The notes: generated from the letters alone by a model not told the origin. A DNA stretch of 46,264 bases from Candidatus Poribacteria bacterium (GCA_030748495.1 JASMLX010000044.1:1-46264); one strand, 5' to 3'. Positions 1-9,910 are shown, counted from the stretch's first letter. Numbers and translations are program-made.

Positions 1-401
1 ATAGGTTCAAAAACAATCCTGGCAATTTGGCCCCAACCTGAAACAGGTTGAGCTAGTTTTTCAAGAGAGCCCGCTATTTGGATGGTGCCGGCCTTCTCAT
101 CAATTGCTGGAGCCGACCATATAGTTTTCTTTTCGTCCGTTGGATTTAAGAAGTTGCCTTCGTTGACCTCTTTAACCACAAGCATTTGTGGATCATAGGA
201 CAAAGTGGCTTCAAAGTGGTGAACGTCTTCGCCACTCATGTTTATGTCTAGTGTAAACCACTGCCATTGGTCCACACGCATATCTCTCATGGAAATACCG
301 CCGATGCCGGCCAAGGCATTTAAGCCATATAGCATAGAGATTGCGAATAACCAGATCCTGTTTATTGAACCTTTTAGCATATTCTTTGAATTCAAGTTCA
401 T
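1..401 (-). CDS. Secreted cohesin-like domain protein (partial, cut by window edge)
   Basis: The reading frame starts at 401 on the minus strand behind a good ribosome site (AAAGGGGA, about 6 nt upstream) and stays open to base 1, so about 133 N-terminal residues are visible. Residues 1-32 form a signal peptide: a basic start, then a hydrophobic stretch ending near NALA. What follows has the strand pattern of cohesin-type carbohydrate-binding folds: a hydrophobic strand (WFTLDINM), then an ATLSYDPQMLVV segment with the conserved Y-D-P, then glycine-rich turns. Such domains occur in extracellular and surface proteins. It is the last visible member of a minus-strand run of four exported proteins, 60 bp after the LPP20-like gene, so co-transcription is likely. 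The family call rests on pattern only, and the C-terminal half is outside the window. Confidence 0.6.
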   Translation of the reverse strand, partial: MNLNSKNMLKGSINRIWLFAISMLYGLNALAGIGGISMRDMRVDQWQWFTLDINMSGEDVHHFEATLSYDPQMLVVKEVNEGNFLNPTDEKKTIWSAPAIDEKAGTIQIAGSLEKLAQPVSGWGQIARIVFEP

Positions 402-461
402 TTGATTTCCCCTTTGATGAGATTAGCTAGCTAACCACCCTCGTCTCAGCCAGGTGTTAGG

Positions 462-1193
462 CTATTCCTGGTTAATAGGCACTTTCTTGGGAACGGCGGT
501 TACATCAACCAGATTATATATATAGACTGTCCCTGCTGTTATTAAGGAACTGATCATTAAACTTTTTAAGGTTTGTGAGTCTTGTTGGTAGGCCTTTCGG
601 ACGCCGGGAGTTTTGGCGTAAATCATGTCCTCTTCAGCAGATGATTTGAGGACATAAAACAGCGCTGAACTTCCGATGGTAAGTGCTTGACCGGATAAAA
701 TGCCGAATCCCTTTCGCGATTGATCCTTCTGAAATTGCCCCCATCCGGGTAAGAGGACAGATCTGGCAATTTCGCCTGCAGTGGGCGGTACTTTCTTGAA
801 TCGAAGCGACTCTAGAATGTCTTCAATCGGCCGGCTGGGCATTCGAGCTAGCGTATAATAACCTTCGCCTGTCTTTCGAACTTCGACAATCGAGACATTC
901 TCCAATGTCTCTTCGGCTTTAAGTCGAAGTTGGTCTACGACCGTGGTCTCGATTTCGCCGTCTTGCTCGACCGTGACCCGCTCTATTTCTGAATCGACGG
1001 TAACCGAGATAAATTTGGCCATCTCTGCCCGTGCATTATCGTTAGCCGCAGTACGGTCGGGATTCGGCCCACCAACCGCATAGAAGTAGTCACTGTCTTC
1101 GGGTAGACGAACAACCCAATTGCCAAACTCTGCTTGACGTAACCCGCAACCGCAAAAACTAAGAATACAGACTAAAAATCCAATCGCTCGCAA
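462..1193 (-). CDS. LPP20-like lipoprotein with C-terminal DUF5683-like region
   Basis: This 243-residue protein begins with a short lipoprotein-type signal (hydrophobic run ending SFCGCG, Cys14 or Cys16 as possible lipidated residue), so it is probably membrane anchored. Residues 35-120 look like an LPP20 domain: YFYAVGGPNPDRTAANDNAR followed by a helix and alternating strands that end YYTLARMP. Residues 140-200 contain LLPGWGQFQKDQSRKG followed by two hydrophobic segments, the pattern of DUF5683-like small membrane regions often found after GWGQ motifs. The gene lies 63 bp downstream of the BACON/propeller gene and 60 bp upstream of the cohesin-like gene, all on the minus strand. LPP20 domains are found in envelope lipoproteins of unclear biochemical role, so I assign none. 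Confidence 0.65.
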   Translation of the reverse strand: MRAIGFLVCILSFCGCGLRQAEFGNWVVRLPEDSDYFYAVGGPNPDRTAANDNARAEMAKFISVTVDSEIERVTVEQDGEIETTVVDQLRLKAEETLENVSIVEVRKTGEGYYTLARMPSRPIEDILESLRFKKVPPTAGEIARSVLLPGWGQFQKDQSRKGFGILSGQALTIGSSALFYVLKSSAEEDMIYAKTPGVRKAYQQDSQTLKSLMISSLITAGTVYIYNLVDVTAVPKKVPINQE

Positions 1194-1256
1194 AATATAC
1201 CTCCTTGGATGAAGAAGCAGCAGTGTTCAACCGCCAGTTGAATGAACATCGTATAA

Positions 1257-4238
1257 TTAAAACTCTAGGACTTCGATGATCGAATCCTCCTGAAGAACGA
1301 CGTAAACCTTATCCTGTGTGGCTGCAATCCCAAGCGGCATAAACCCAACCTTGATCCAGTCTTGTTCTTTCGAGACCTGCCAGGTTCCCTGATGAGATTC
1401 GATCATAGTGATGGTAGCCGCTCCCTGATTAACAACAAAAATCAGGTCGCTTTGTGGTCGGAATCCTTTGGTAACAGCCACGCGAATTGGAATTGCCCCG
1501 ACGGTGAGCTCCTTCACTATAGACCGGGTCTTGACGTCAATTACTCCTATACTATCTGTTTGGCTATTAGCAACATACACAAACCGCTGGTCTGTAGAAG
1601 CCGCTAGATCCGTTGGCATGAACACTTTTTTGATGGTTTTGAGAACTCTTTTCAATCGTGTATCAATGACGACAACCAAGTTATCAACGATAACATATAG
1701 GTCTCTGTTTATCAAAACCATGCGATTGCATTCGCCATTGAGAGGGATCAGACCAATTTCTTTCTGTTGATCGAGATCGACAACTGAAATTGTTTTAGCA
1801 TCTCGATTGCTGACATAGAGCTGATTAGTGATTGGGTCAATCGCCAATCCGGACGGATGGTTTCCAACCTCTATAGCATTCGATCGATTGAAGTTTTCAG
1901 CAATTACAGAGACAGAATCTTTTTGTATACCACCAAGCTTGATCGGTTTAACAAAACTGTTCGCTACGTAGATGTCGCCTTTTGTAGGATGGACTATCAC
2001 ATCTTTAGGGTCACGGCCATCGGCAGAGAGGTCAATACTACGAACAACTTGATCGGCTCCGACCTGGATCTTGGTGGCACTGGCCGTCTCGCTGTTGATT
2101 ACATAAGCAAAGATACCATCACCAGAAAGTGCAATCTCTGTGGGCAGGTCTATGTCTCTGCTCTGGATAGTCGCCTTCTTCTCTGGAATTGGGGTCAGCC
2201 GAACGGTATGTTCTACAATTTGCTTGCTAGTATTAGTTAACCGAACTGAAAAGGATTGGTCCAGATACCCCTTAGCCTCAACTTGTCCTTTTTGAGTGGC
2301 CAGATCGGTATTCCGGATCTCTATCACACCGCTGTGGGTCGTTTTTTGACCCATAGTGCTGGCTTGGGCAATTGGCTTCTCTGTTTTAGCGTTGAGAACC
2401 TGCAGACGGAAGGTAGGCAAGACCTTGACAGAGACCTGTATCTCCAAGATCTCAACCGCTTGTTTTGAAGTTATTTTTAAGATGGCTTCACTTTTACCCT
2501 GCGGTAGGCTAGTACGAACTACGGAAGCATTAACTGTAACCGGATCGTCACCCAACTTACCAGCTTGCGGTTTGACCTGTAGCCACTTTTTATTAGATTC
2601 GATCTCGAAATCGATGGTACTAAATCCCTGGCGGGAAAGCTTGAAACTTTTTTGGTCCGTTTTGGGATCAAAAGGGAGGCTACGGTTGTCGACTTCCATG
2701 GTGGGCCGGTCGACCAGCATGGTAACGGAAACTACCTGGTCACCACCGTTACTGGAGATCGTTACCTCTTGTTTGTATTTATCAGGGTTACGACCTCGAC
2801 GTTCGACACTTAAATTAACTACCGAAGACTTAGTGGTAGTAGCGATTCCATCCGTTAGTGTGGGAATTAACCAGCCTTCTGGAACGGCAATCCGCCAGTT
2901 GATCTGTCCTGTACCGACATTCTTGATGGTAATATCGAGACTAGTCTTATCTGAACCAAAGTCGAGTGCTTTTTCAGAAACCTCGATTTCAGGTTTCTCT
3001 GACACCTCCATTGAAACACCAACATCCATTTTGCCCCCGTTGGAGGTGATGGTTAATACCTGTTTATGGCTACCGGGCTTTTTCCCCAATCGGTTAGCGG
3101 TTAACTTAACCACCGTTGGGGTTTTTCGGGTCTCCCCCTTGATCTTATCGACGGTAATCCAGTTCTCCGGTGTGTTGATCTGCCACTTCAAGGCCCCGGT
3201 GCCTCGATTTTCGATAGTAATCTCTAAGGTCGCCTTATCCAATCCAAATGTCACTGTTTCGGGCTCGACAAAGAGAGCCGGTGCCTCCTCGACATTGATG
3301 GTAACGGTAATTTTCTTAGTGCCGCCGTTAGAGGTAAAGGCCAAGTCCAGTTCGTGTGGTTTGGGTTCCAGGCCTTCTCGTTTAATCTCGATCTCTAAAG
3401 TGTCAGGAACATCCCGGGTTGATGTTCCTTTCAACTTCTCCAGCTTGATCCATTGTTCTTTGGGAACAGCGACACTCCAATTTAAGGTGCCAGTTCCTTC
3501 GTTTTTGATAGTCAGTACGATACTGTTTTTATCTTGACCGAAATCGAGGCCGGTCTCAGACAAGGCTAAAACCGGTTGCAAAGGCTGAATCAAAATGTCC
3601 ACACGAGCAGGTTCTCCAGGTTGAACTGATACCTCGACTTTGGCCGTTTCAAAGCCCTCAGCCACAGCCGTTACTACATAGTTGCCTGGATCTAATTTCT
3701 GGGCGAACTGATAAACACCGTTATTGTCACTGGTAACAGAGATGGTAACAGGAACAGTGGTCAATTGGACATTGGAGACGGGTTTGTTGGTCTCTTTATT
3801 GAGAACAGTGCCAGAGATAGTTTGGGCATCCTCCTTCTCCAACACTGCATCTGCTGTAGCAACGGTATCGACCACTGTAACCCGATTAGAGTAAGGTTTA
3901 TAACCACTCTTATTGACCGTAATTTCGTAACTGCCGGCCACAATATCACCGAACAAAAACTTACCGGCCGAATCGGTTGCCGCAGAGTGGCTTTCCGGTC
4001 CACTAATAGCGACGTTAGCACCTGAAATCGCCTGACCATCTTCCCCCAAGACCTTTCCTTCGATACCGAGTTCGGTTTTATCGCTACAGCTAAAAAAGAG
4101 GAGACTAACCCCAACGATTAGAGGCGTCAGAAAAGGATGTGGACTATGACTGGTCTGATTTTTTTGATGGGTTGAACGCATTCGATTTTGGCGTAAAGAC
4201 CGTGCCAGGTTGGAAAGTGAAAAAATGGGTATCTGCAT
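1257..4238 (-). CDS. Surface lipoprotein: carboxypeptidase-regulatory, BACON-like and YVTN propeller domains
   Basis: This 993-residue exported protein has a hydrophobic segment at residues 39-50 ending LLFFSC, with Cys51 a plausible lipobox cysteine. Residues 57-135 and 137-220 are two carboxypeptidase-regulatory-like Ig folds (IEGKVLGEDGQAISGANV and ISGTVLNKETNKPVSNVQL). Residues about 225-600 hold four or five BACON-like repeats, each with an LDFG...KNVGTG..NW core followed by W and SNGG. Residues about 690-993 form a beta-propeller of YVTN type (VYVANS, IYVANS, LYVSNRDAKTISVVD). Such architecture suits adhesion or glycan/protein binding at the cell surface; no catalytic site is seen. The start at 4238 has GAGGGG 5 nt upstream; Met20 is an alternative start. 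It lies 351 bp downstream of the caspase-like gene, in the same orientation. Confidence 0.8.
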   Translation of the reverse strand: MQIPIFSLSNLARSLRQNRMRSTHQKNQTSHSPHPFLTPLIVGVSLLFFSCSDKTELGIEGKVLGEDGQAISGANVAISGPESHSAATDSAGKFLFGDIVAGSYEITVNKSGYKPYSNRVTVVDTVATADAVLEKEDAQTISGTVLNKETNKPVSNVQLTTVPVTISVTSDNNGVYQFAQKLDPGNYVVTAVAEGFETAKVEVSVQPGEPARVDILIQPLQPVLALSETGLDFGQDKNSIVLTIKNEGTGTLNWSVAVPKEQWIKLEKLKGTSTRDVPDTLEIEIKREGLEPKPHELDLAFTSNGGTKKITVTINVEEAPALFVEPETVTFGLDKATLEITIENRGTGALKWQINTPENWITVDKIKGETRKTPTVVKLTANRLGKKPGSHKQVLTITSNGGKMDVGVSMEVSEKPEIEVSEKALDFGSDKTSLDITIKNVGTGQINWRIAVPEGWLIPTLTDGIATTTKSSVVNLSVERRGRNPDKYKQEVTISSNGGDQVVSVTMLVDRPTMEVDNRSLPFDPKTDQKSFKLSRQGFSTIDFEIESNKKWLQVKPQAGKLGDDPVTVNASVVRTSLPQGKSEAILKITSKQAVEILEIQVSVKVLPTFRLQVLNAKTEKPIAQASTMGQKTTHSGVIEIRNTDLATQKGQVEAKGYLDQSFSVRLTNTSKQIVEHTVRLTPIPEKKATIQSRDIDLPTEIALSGDGIFAYVINSETASATKIQVGADQVVRSIDLSADGRDPKDVIVHPTKGDIYVANSFVKPIKLGGIQKDSVSVIAENFNRSNAIEVGNHPSGLAIDPITNQLYVSNRDAKTISVVDLDQQKEIGLIPLNGECNRMVLINRDLYVIVDNLVVVIDTRLKRVLKTIKKVFMPTDLAASTDQRFVYVANSQTDSIGVIDVKTRSIVKELTVGAIPIRVAVTKGFRPQSDLIFVVNQGAATITMIESHQGTWQVSKEQDWIKVGFMPLGIAATQDKVYVVLQEDSIIEVLEF

Positions 4239-4588
4239 GAAATCCCCTCATATTGGTTGCTGGAGGAGTACGCGCCAACCCGTTAGCGAGAGTGGCCTAG
4301 TCTGGGGCGGCAAATACTTCCGTTAAGTAACTGAGTATAGGCGTCACCGGCCGTTGTATTACTAAAAAAGACTGCGATTGATCTGATGTCTCTAATGAAG
4401 AAACAGAGAAATAGCTATATGCCGATTCTGATTTTTGTGATTTATCTCTTGTTGTTTCATGTCCAACCCTCGATTCCCCAGATCTAAGGATACTTTACTA
4501 CCAAGTTAAGGCCTGGCCTGGCAGAAGTATCCATATTTTAACATACCTGTGCAAAAATAAGCAGTACCGAGTGAGGCATACCATGCCT
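4239..4588. other. Intergenic stretch, no gene seen
   Basis: These 350 bases lie between two minus-strand genes for exported proteins. I see no credible coding frame, no strong hairpin with a T-run and no clear promoter hexamers. It may hold the leader of the downstream lipoprotein gene. Confidence 0.5.
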
Positions 4589-7500
4589 CTATTGTGTTTT
4601 TGACAACACGATTGATCCACTAATGTTGCCCATCAGTTTGGGTTGCTGCACCTGGCCCAGGTTGCGAGCGGCTTCGGACACCTCCCGCTGAACATACATA
4701 TAGGTTTCCAGTAGGTTGACCATATTATCGGTGTCCATATCGGCTTTCCCTTTCAAGGCTTCCAGCAGATGATAGGTAAAGATGCCGTGTTTTAGTTTGG
4801 CACTTTCGAAGGAGACCTGGTCCGGTTGACTGGCAGAGATGACCACCCGACCAGCCGCGGAAAGTTGGCCGTAGATATCGGTGCCGATCGGTGTATTGGC
4901 CGGTGAAACTGATTTTATTGTGTTGTCTTTTACCTGACCACCACTAAAACAACAGTCCATCACAAAAACGAACTTGTTGACAGCGATTCGGTCCAGCATG
5001 AGACTCAACTCGTTATTGCGTAAGGCAGTCTTGTCCATCTGTTCCAGGTTTGCATCGTGTGGAATAATAAATTTCCTCCGGCCATCAGGTTCCTCACCGC
5101 TTTCATCTGGCATCACCCCACCATGTCCTGAATAATACATAAAAACCAGGTCATTAGCCTTGGCCTGTTTGGGCAGCCATTCGCCAATCGCTTGCCGAAT
5201 ATTGGCTAAGGTAGCGTCTTGGTCAAAGAGGGCTTTGACATTGGAGGCGGGAACACCTCCTGCCGCTGGATCTATCATTTTCTGGTGGATGGCCTTGGCA
5301 TCGACACTACCATAAGTCAAATCCGGAATCCCCGGATCGACGTAATCGCCGATGCCGATGATGACCGCATACTTATTGTATTTCTCCGACAGATCGTCGT
5401 CTATTGCCGCTTTATCTTCTCTGGACGTACCGCTGTTGGCCAGTTGGCGGATGACTGTCAATTGATACGGTTCCGACCGGGTGCCGTCGGCGGCGACAGC
5501 CACGATCTGGATCTGGTTCTCGCCCGGGGCCAGGTGCAGTTGTTTACGGATCTGGTTTTTCTTGACTTTTCGCACCAGTTTCAGGTCTCTGGTTTGCACC
5601 CCGTTAATGGTAACCAGCACATCCTTTGCCTCTTTGGCGCCGATGGTTTGGCCTGTTAGGTCTATGGCGGATTCAGCGACAGTTTCACCGTTGGCCGGAC
5701 TGGTAATTTCAACCATCAGGGGAACTTTGGAAGGATTCACACGGGTAATGGTACTGGTCTGATGAAAAGTTTTGCCCTGACTATCGGTGACGTCAACGGT
5801 GACGATGTTTTCTCCCATTTTTAGATCTACCGATTGATTGAACTGCGGCCCGGTTGCCACCTGTTGGCCGTTTAGTAACACCGTGGTATTGGCAGTGCCA
5901 TCACCCAGAATTTGGCCGCGCAGATCAGCCTGCCCCTGCGTGGTTCTCTGGCCATCCCTGGGTGAATATAGGGCAATCTGTACCGGAGTTGAGCGGGTTT
6001 CCGACTGACGGGTGACGGCCAGGAACTGCTCTTGTGTCTGGCCGGTAGAGGTCTCAGCCAACAGACGGATTGTATTACGACCAACCGCCAAAGGGAGCGA
6101 ACGATCGATTTTATAGTTCGATTTTTTCCGTACCAGGTTCAAATCCCTGGCCATTGGCATCTCTTTGTTGTTGATCCAAACTTTGACCGAAGTGATGCGG
6201 GTACCGGATGCATTCCCTGCGACTTTGGCCTGACCGCTCAGTATGACCGAAGAGGCGTCTATGATTGATTCGTTGGCCGGTCTACTGACCGTAATTTCAA
6301 TCTCAACTTCGGCCTCTTTTTCCGGGTTGCGGTTAACTGTCAGCCGCCGCTCAGTAGCGTTTCCATCCAAATCGGTGACCATCATTCGAATAGCGTTTTC
6401 ACCCATCGATAAAGCGGTCATGCGCTGGATTTGGTAGGCTTGATGCCCACCAGAGTGGCCGGACCGGGTCTTCTTTTTTTTGCTGTCGGAGAGGCTGACT
6501 AGATGTTCACCATCTTTAACCACCACCTCAATACCATTGACCCATAATTTGATACCGTCAATCCCGACGTCATCTTTGGCGGCGGCTCTAAGCAGAACGG
6601 CTTCGCTGGTCGTCACACTCTTGTCGGTAGGGGCGATCAGACTAAGTTTGGGTGGATCACTGGCTTGTGGGTTCGGTGTCGTCCGTTGGCTACCGACGGC
6701 CACCTCGGCCGTCCATTGTTGCAAAAGTCCCTCTAGAACGGGGCGGGCCAAACCTTTAGCATTTCCTGTTTTGAGCAATTTAGTCAACCCTCCCTGTTCT
6801 GCTTTTTCCAGAGAGACAGCCGATTGCGCTTGGCTAAAATTGGTGGAAAAACGTTCTTCTCCGCTAGCGAAATGGACAACGCGCAGTGAACCGGAGATGA
6901 TAAACGACTGCAGATCCGAACCTTTGAGAAAACTGCTCTGGGCTGCGCCTTTGGCACTCATTTTTCCACTTAATAGCAGGTCAGCGTTCAATTCTTTTCC
7001 AATTTCTACCAACCGGCCGGCAGCGACGCCCTCTTCCAATTCAGCAGCGAATGGTTTCACCATCTCAGTTGCCACCGTTCGAAATCCATTTCCGATCAAA
7101 AACTTGCCCACAGCGGTAGAGAAGGTGGGGTGGTCGGCCGCAACGGCTACTCGCGGTTTATAGCGAAAGTCTTTTCCTGCTTTGAGCTTGATGAGTTGAG
7201 CGATCAACTGAGGCAAATCCAATTCCACATCGACTACTGCACGAAACACCCCGGCTTGATTAGTGGATTTGACCACCTCGTGGCTGAGAATATACCGGTC
7301 TGGTTTAGCTTTGATAAAGATCTGTTTATGGACACTTCTTCGTTTGACTGTTTTCAACCGTGCAATGGCGTCGATTTGACCAATAATTGCTTTCATGCGC
7401 GCCTTTTCCACTGCTATTTTCTCTGAGGGACCACCACCTTCCGACTTCACTATCAGTGGGTCCTGTGCAATCGTTGCCAGCTGAAATAAACAACAAGATT

Positions 7501-7591
7501 GGAGGATAAGTAGTACCCGAAACCATGAGTAACGAAATGGAAACAGATATTTGAATTTGGCAGCTAAACTGTTTTTGAAGTGCTTAAGCAT
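4589..7591 (-). CDS. Secreted caspase-like (peptidase C14) protein with LPP20-like and Ig-like domains
   Basis: This 1000-residue protein has a signal-type hydrophobic segment at residues 24-43. Residues 44-130 resemble an LPP20-like domain (LIVKSEGGG, then EKARMKAIIGQIDAIARLK). Residues 145-300 resemble a lipoprotein-type nucleotide- or ligand-binding alpha/beta region (LNADLLLSGK). Residues 315-715 contain four Ig-like repeats, each starting like SPANGETV and ending NTIRLLA or ENIVTVDV. Residues 738-1000 are a caspase-like peptidase: YAVIIGIGDY, His823 in YYSGHGG and Cys881 in MDCCFSGG. Both catalytic residues are present, so it should be active, probably after a basic or acidic residue as in the family; substrates are unknown. 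A single secreted polypeptide carrying both an envelope-lipoprotein domain and a caspase is unusual. The gene is divergent from dtd and heads the minus-strand run. Confidence 0.85.
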   Translation of the reverse strand: MLKHFKNSLAAKFKYLFPFRYSWFRVLLILQSCCLFQLATIAQDPLIVKSEGGGPSEKIAVEKARMKAIIGQIDAIARLKTVKRRSVHKQIFIKAKPDRYILSHEVVKSTNQAGVFRAVVDVELDLPQLIAQLIKLKAGKDFRYKPRVAVAADHPTFSTAVGKFLIGNGFRTVATEMVKPFAAELEEGVAAGRLVEIGKELNADLLLSGKMSAKGAAQSSFLKGSDLQSFIISGSLRVVHFASGEERFSTNFSQAQSAVSLEKAEQGGLTKLLKTGNAKGLARPVLEGLLQQWTAEVAVGSQRTTPNPQASDPPKLSLIAPTDKSVTTSEAVLLRAAAKDDVGIDGIKLWVNGIEVVVKDGEHLVSLSDSKKKKTRSGHSGGHQAYQIQRMTALSMGENAIRMMVTDLDGNATERRLTVNRNPEKEAEVEIEITVSRPANESIIDASSVILSGQAKVAGNASGTRITSVKVWINNKEMPMARDLNLVRKKSNYKIDRSLPLAVGRNTIRLLAETSTGQTQEQFLAVTRQSETRSTPVQIALYSPRDGQRTTQGQADLRGQILGDGTANTTVLLNGQQVATGPQFNQSVDLKMGENIVTVDVTDSQGKTFHQTSTITRVNPSKVPLMVEITSPANGETVAESAIDLTGQTIGAKEAKDVLVTINGVQTRDLKLVRKVKKNQIRKQLHLAPGENQIQIVAVAADGTRSEPYQLTVIRQLANSGTSREDKAAIDDDLSEKYNKYAVIIGIGDYVDPGIPDLTYGSVDAKAIHQKMIDPAAGGVPASNVKALFDQDATLANIRQAIGEWLPKQAKANDLVFMYYSGHGGVMPDESGEEPDGRRKFIIPHDANLEQMDKTALRNNELSLMLDRIAVNKFVFVMDCCFSGGQVKDNTIKSVSPANTPIGTDIYGQLSAAGRVVISASQPDQVSFESAKLKHGIFTYHLLEALKGKADMDTDNMVNLLETYMYVQREVSEAARNLGQVQQPKLMGNISGSIVLSKTQ

Positions 7592-7722
7592 GTTAATCTC
7601 CTGAAATAGTTGGAAATATCGACACGGGTCCCTGATCGTAATTCCTGTGGTTGGTCAACTGAATTTAGAATTTGCCGTCTGACTAATATAGTAAACAATT
7701 CCTGGTAAAGGCAGAAGTTTTT

Positions 7723-8172
7723 ATGAGAGCTGTCGTTCAACGTGTCAAGTCTGCCAGTGTCCATGTTGATGGCCAGCTGGTATCGGAAATTACATCTGGG
7801 CTACTGATTTTTTTAGGCATCTCCGAAACTGACCAGCAATCTGACATCGATTACCTGGCAACCAAAGTTGCCAACTTGCGTATTTTTCGAGACGACGAGT
7901 TACGCATGAATCAATCCCTTCTCGACGTTGGCGGTCAGGCCCTCGTGGTTTCGCAGTTTACCCTCTACGGCGACTGCCGTAAAGGCCGCCGGCCCAGTTT
8001 TACCGCTGCGGCTAAACCGGAGAGAGCCGACGCTCTATATCAAGCCTTCATGGATCAATTGTCCCAGATGGGTATTCCGGTTCAAGCGGGCGTCTTCCAG
8101 GCCATGATGGAGGTTGAGTTGGTAAACGACGGCCCGGTTACCCTGCTTCTCGACAGTAGTAAATTGTTCTAA
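7723..8172 (+). CDS. dtd: D-aminoacyl-tRNA deacylase
   Basis: The protein of 149 residues matches the usual DTD length (about 145-150). It hydrolyses D-amino acids (classically D-Tyr) and glycine mischarged onto tRNA, a cytoplasmic proofreading step. Diagnostic features are the N-terminal [17 protein letters not shown], the [17 protein letters not shown] motif around residues 78-95 that supplies the Ser-Gln-Phe-Thr site, and the [11 protein letters not shown] motif near the C terminus containing the Gly-Pro pair that excludes L-amino acids. The start ATG is preceded by a weak AAAGG site. It is divergent from the caspase-like gene (131 bp between starts) and convergent with a methyltransferase gene; it seems to be transcribed alone. 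Confidence 0.95.
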   Translation: MRAVVQRVKSASVHVDGQLVSEITSGLLIFLGISETDQQSDIDYLATKVANLRIFRDDELRMNQSLLDVGGQALVVSQFTLYGDCRKGRRPSFTAAAKPERADALYQAFMDQLSQMGIPVQAGVFQAMMEVELVNDGPVTLLLDSSKLF

Positions 8173-8202
8173 TTCTAGTTCGCCTTCCGTTAAGACTCGT
8201 TC

Positions 8203-9330
8203 TTATTCATTGTCATCCGACCGAACCAAATCGTAGACCATGATATTTTCCCGTCTCTTTTTGGAGCGATGGGTGGCCACACGGGCTTTGTATAGTTGGC
8301 CAATTTTGTATCCAGCCTGATTGATTAAATCTGTTAATCGGTTAATAGCTTTTTCGCCAGAGTGATCAGCATATCCGAGTAATAGATGGCCTTGTGGTGC
8401 CAGATGTCGATCAACCTGCTCAAAAAAGCAGGTAATAGTTTGCTGCTTTTCATCGTTGGTTGGAATTTCTGCTCGACTCCGAACTCTAGCCACCACCCAC
8501 GGGGCGTTGAAGATAATGACATCGAAGGTCTGCCCCTTAAGGTTCTGGAATAGATCGCCTTGACAGACCTCGACCCGATTTTGCAGTTCTTGTTTCTGCA
8601 GGTTGATTTTGGTGGTCGCTGTTGCTTCGGGCATGATGTCGGTGGCAATAATTTGGGCTTGAGGAAATAACCGGGCAGCCATGATGGACAACAGACCAGA
8701 TCCACATCCCAAATCCAGTAGGCCAGAGGGCCGGGGTAGATTTTCCAGACCTTGCCGAAACAGAGTGGCCGTCTCCTGCGATTGAGGTGGCAAAACGTTA
8801 TCAGACGCCACTATCGGTATCGAAAACCCTTCTGGTTGAAATGCATTTGACAGCGCAGTCTGAATCCTGTCTAGTTTGGCCAGTGGTAGCATAAATGGAT
8901 ACTCTCCGTTAGCAGCAGCAGATTCACCGATCAACTCGATCAAAAAAGGGAGGTCTGGTACAGGATCGAGTTGTAGTTTTCCTGTTGCATCGGCTAAGAC
9001 CATCACCCGCTGAAGTGGGTCTACTGCCGTAACCCGTTCGGACTTGGAGGATCGTTTATCTAACGCTCGACCTCTCTTCTGCTGTCGGTTGCCAACATCA
9101 GATAACTCTCGTCGCTTTCGCTGCAGATAATCGGTCAGTTGTTGGATCTGCTCCACTCTACCCAACACTAGTGCCAGTCCATCTCGTTTGAGGTGATTGA
9201 AAATGCGGTTGGGTTGACTCAGATCTGAACTGTCAAAAAACTTAATTGAGGCGCCGTCAGATACCGTGGATCGAATTGCCACCGGCACATAGATGTCTCC
9301 GATGGGGCGAACACGATAGATCGATTGCAT
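8203..9330 (-). CDS. Class I SAM-dependent methyltransferase
   Basis: This 375-residue protein has a typical class I methyltransferase fold in its C-terminal half. Motif I, LLDLGCGSG, lies near residues 201-209 and binds S-adenosylmethionine. An acidic strand end (ATDIMPEA) follows. The FDVIIFNAPWV segment near residue 275 is the NPPW-like motif typical of enzymes that methylate amino groups of rRNA bases or glutamine side chains (RsmC/PrmC-like). The N-terminal 180 residues, with a basic stretch RKRRELSDVGNRQQKRGRALDKRSSK, are not recognised and may bind RNA. The gene ends 30 bp from the dtd stop, convergently. Substrate is not determined. Confidence 0.8.
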   Translation of the reverse strand: MQSIYRVRPIGDIYVPVAIRSTVSDGASIKFFDSSDLSQPNRIFNHLKRDGLALVLGRVEQIQQLTDYLQRKRRELSDVGNRQQKRGRALDKRSSKSERVTAVDPLQRVMVLADATGKLQLDPVPDLPFLIELIGESAAANGEYPFMLPLAKLDRIQTALSNAFQPEGFSIPIVASDNVLPPQSQETATLFRQGLENLPRPSGLLDLGCGSGLLSIMAARLFPQAQIIATDIMPEATATTKINLQKQELQNRVEVCQGDLFQNLKGQTFDVIIFNAPWVVARVRSRAEIPTNDEKQQTITCFFEQVDRHLAPQGHLLLGYADHSGEKAINRLTDLINQAGYKIGQLYKARVATHRSKKRRENIMVYDLVRSDDNE

Positions 9331-9910
9331 ATCTATCTATTTAATACCTCTCTCTATTCAATGTCGATCAACCATCTCAAACCACAAGAGCAAAGCTACC
9401 GGGAATTCAAAGGTTAATTGTAGTCAGTACCTTTTTGTGATGTCAACCTAAAGCCGGGGGCGAAAGTTTAGTAAAAATAGGTGCAACTTTTAATGCAACT
9501 TGGGGTGTAAGCCCACATTAGCCACAAATGGAATCAGCGGAATTGGCAACGGAAGATTCAACAAAAGATTATGGTGTGCTCGCAGGTATATTCAATGAAG
9601 ATCTATCCGGAGGATCTGGGGAGTTAACGGTGGGAAAGGATCGCGTGACAATTCCCCAACAGGATGGCAGTTCGATGTTAATCCGGCACCCTTCCCACTG
9701 TTTTGAGTACAGCGCGTTTGCTGGTAAACAGAAGTATGTACGGTATAATCTTTGCAACGAAGAACCCGCCTTTTAAGCTGACCGGGTGGTAGCACTCTCT
9801 TTTCAAGGCGAACTAAACGCCGGTAAGGAGTAATTCTCCAAAACGCTGGAGTAAACACTACGGCCTTTATTGGCCAGCTTAGTAGCCAAGCCAAACCGGC
9901 CACCCTGAAC
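9331..9910. other. Long intergenic leader before the sigma-factor operon
   Basis: I see no convincing gene here. A frame of 82 codons at 9528-9776 lacks a ribosome site and family resemblance. Two direct copies of TGCAACTT occur 12 bp apart at 9482-9489 and 9494-9501. A TATAAT lies at 9744-9749 without a matching -35. The stretch probably holds the promoter of the downstream sigma-factor operon. Confidence 0.4.

Noticed and set aside
2356..3537. Long plus-strand frame (393 codons) opposite the BACON/propeller gene
   Set aside because: It is antisense to a gene with clear repeats and domains, has no recognisable domain and its composition follows from the codon pattern of the other strand.
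6130..6165. tRNA-like GGTTCAAATCC stretch
   Set aside because: It lies within the caspase-like coding sequence and no acceptor or anticodon stem can be formed around it.
9528..9776. 82-codon plus frame before the sigma-factor operon
   Set aside because: There is no ribosome site and no family resemblance; the overlapping minus-strand frames are equally unconvincing.
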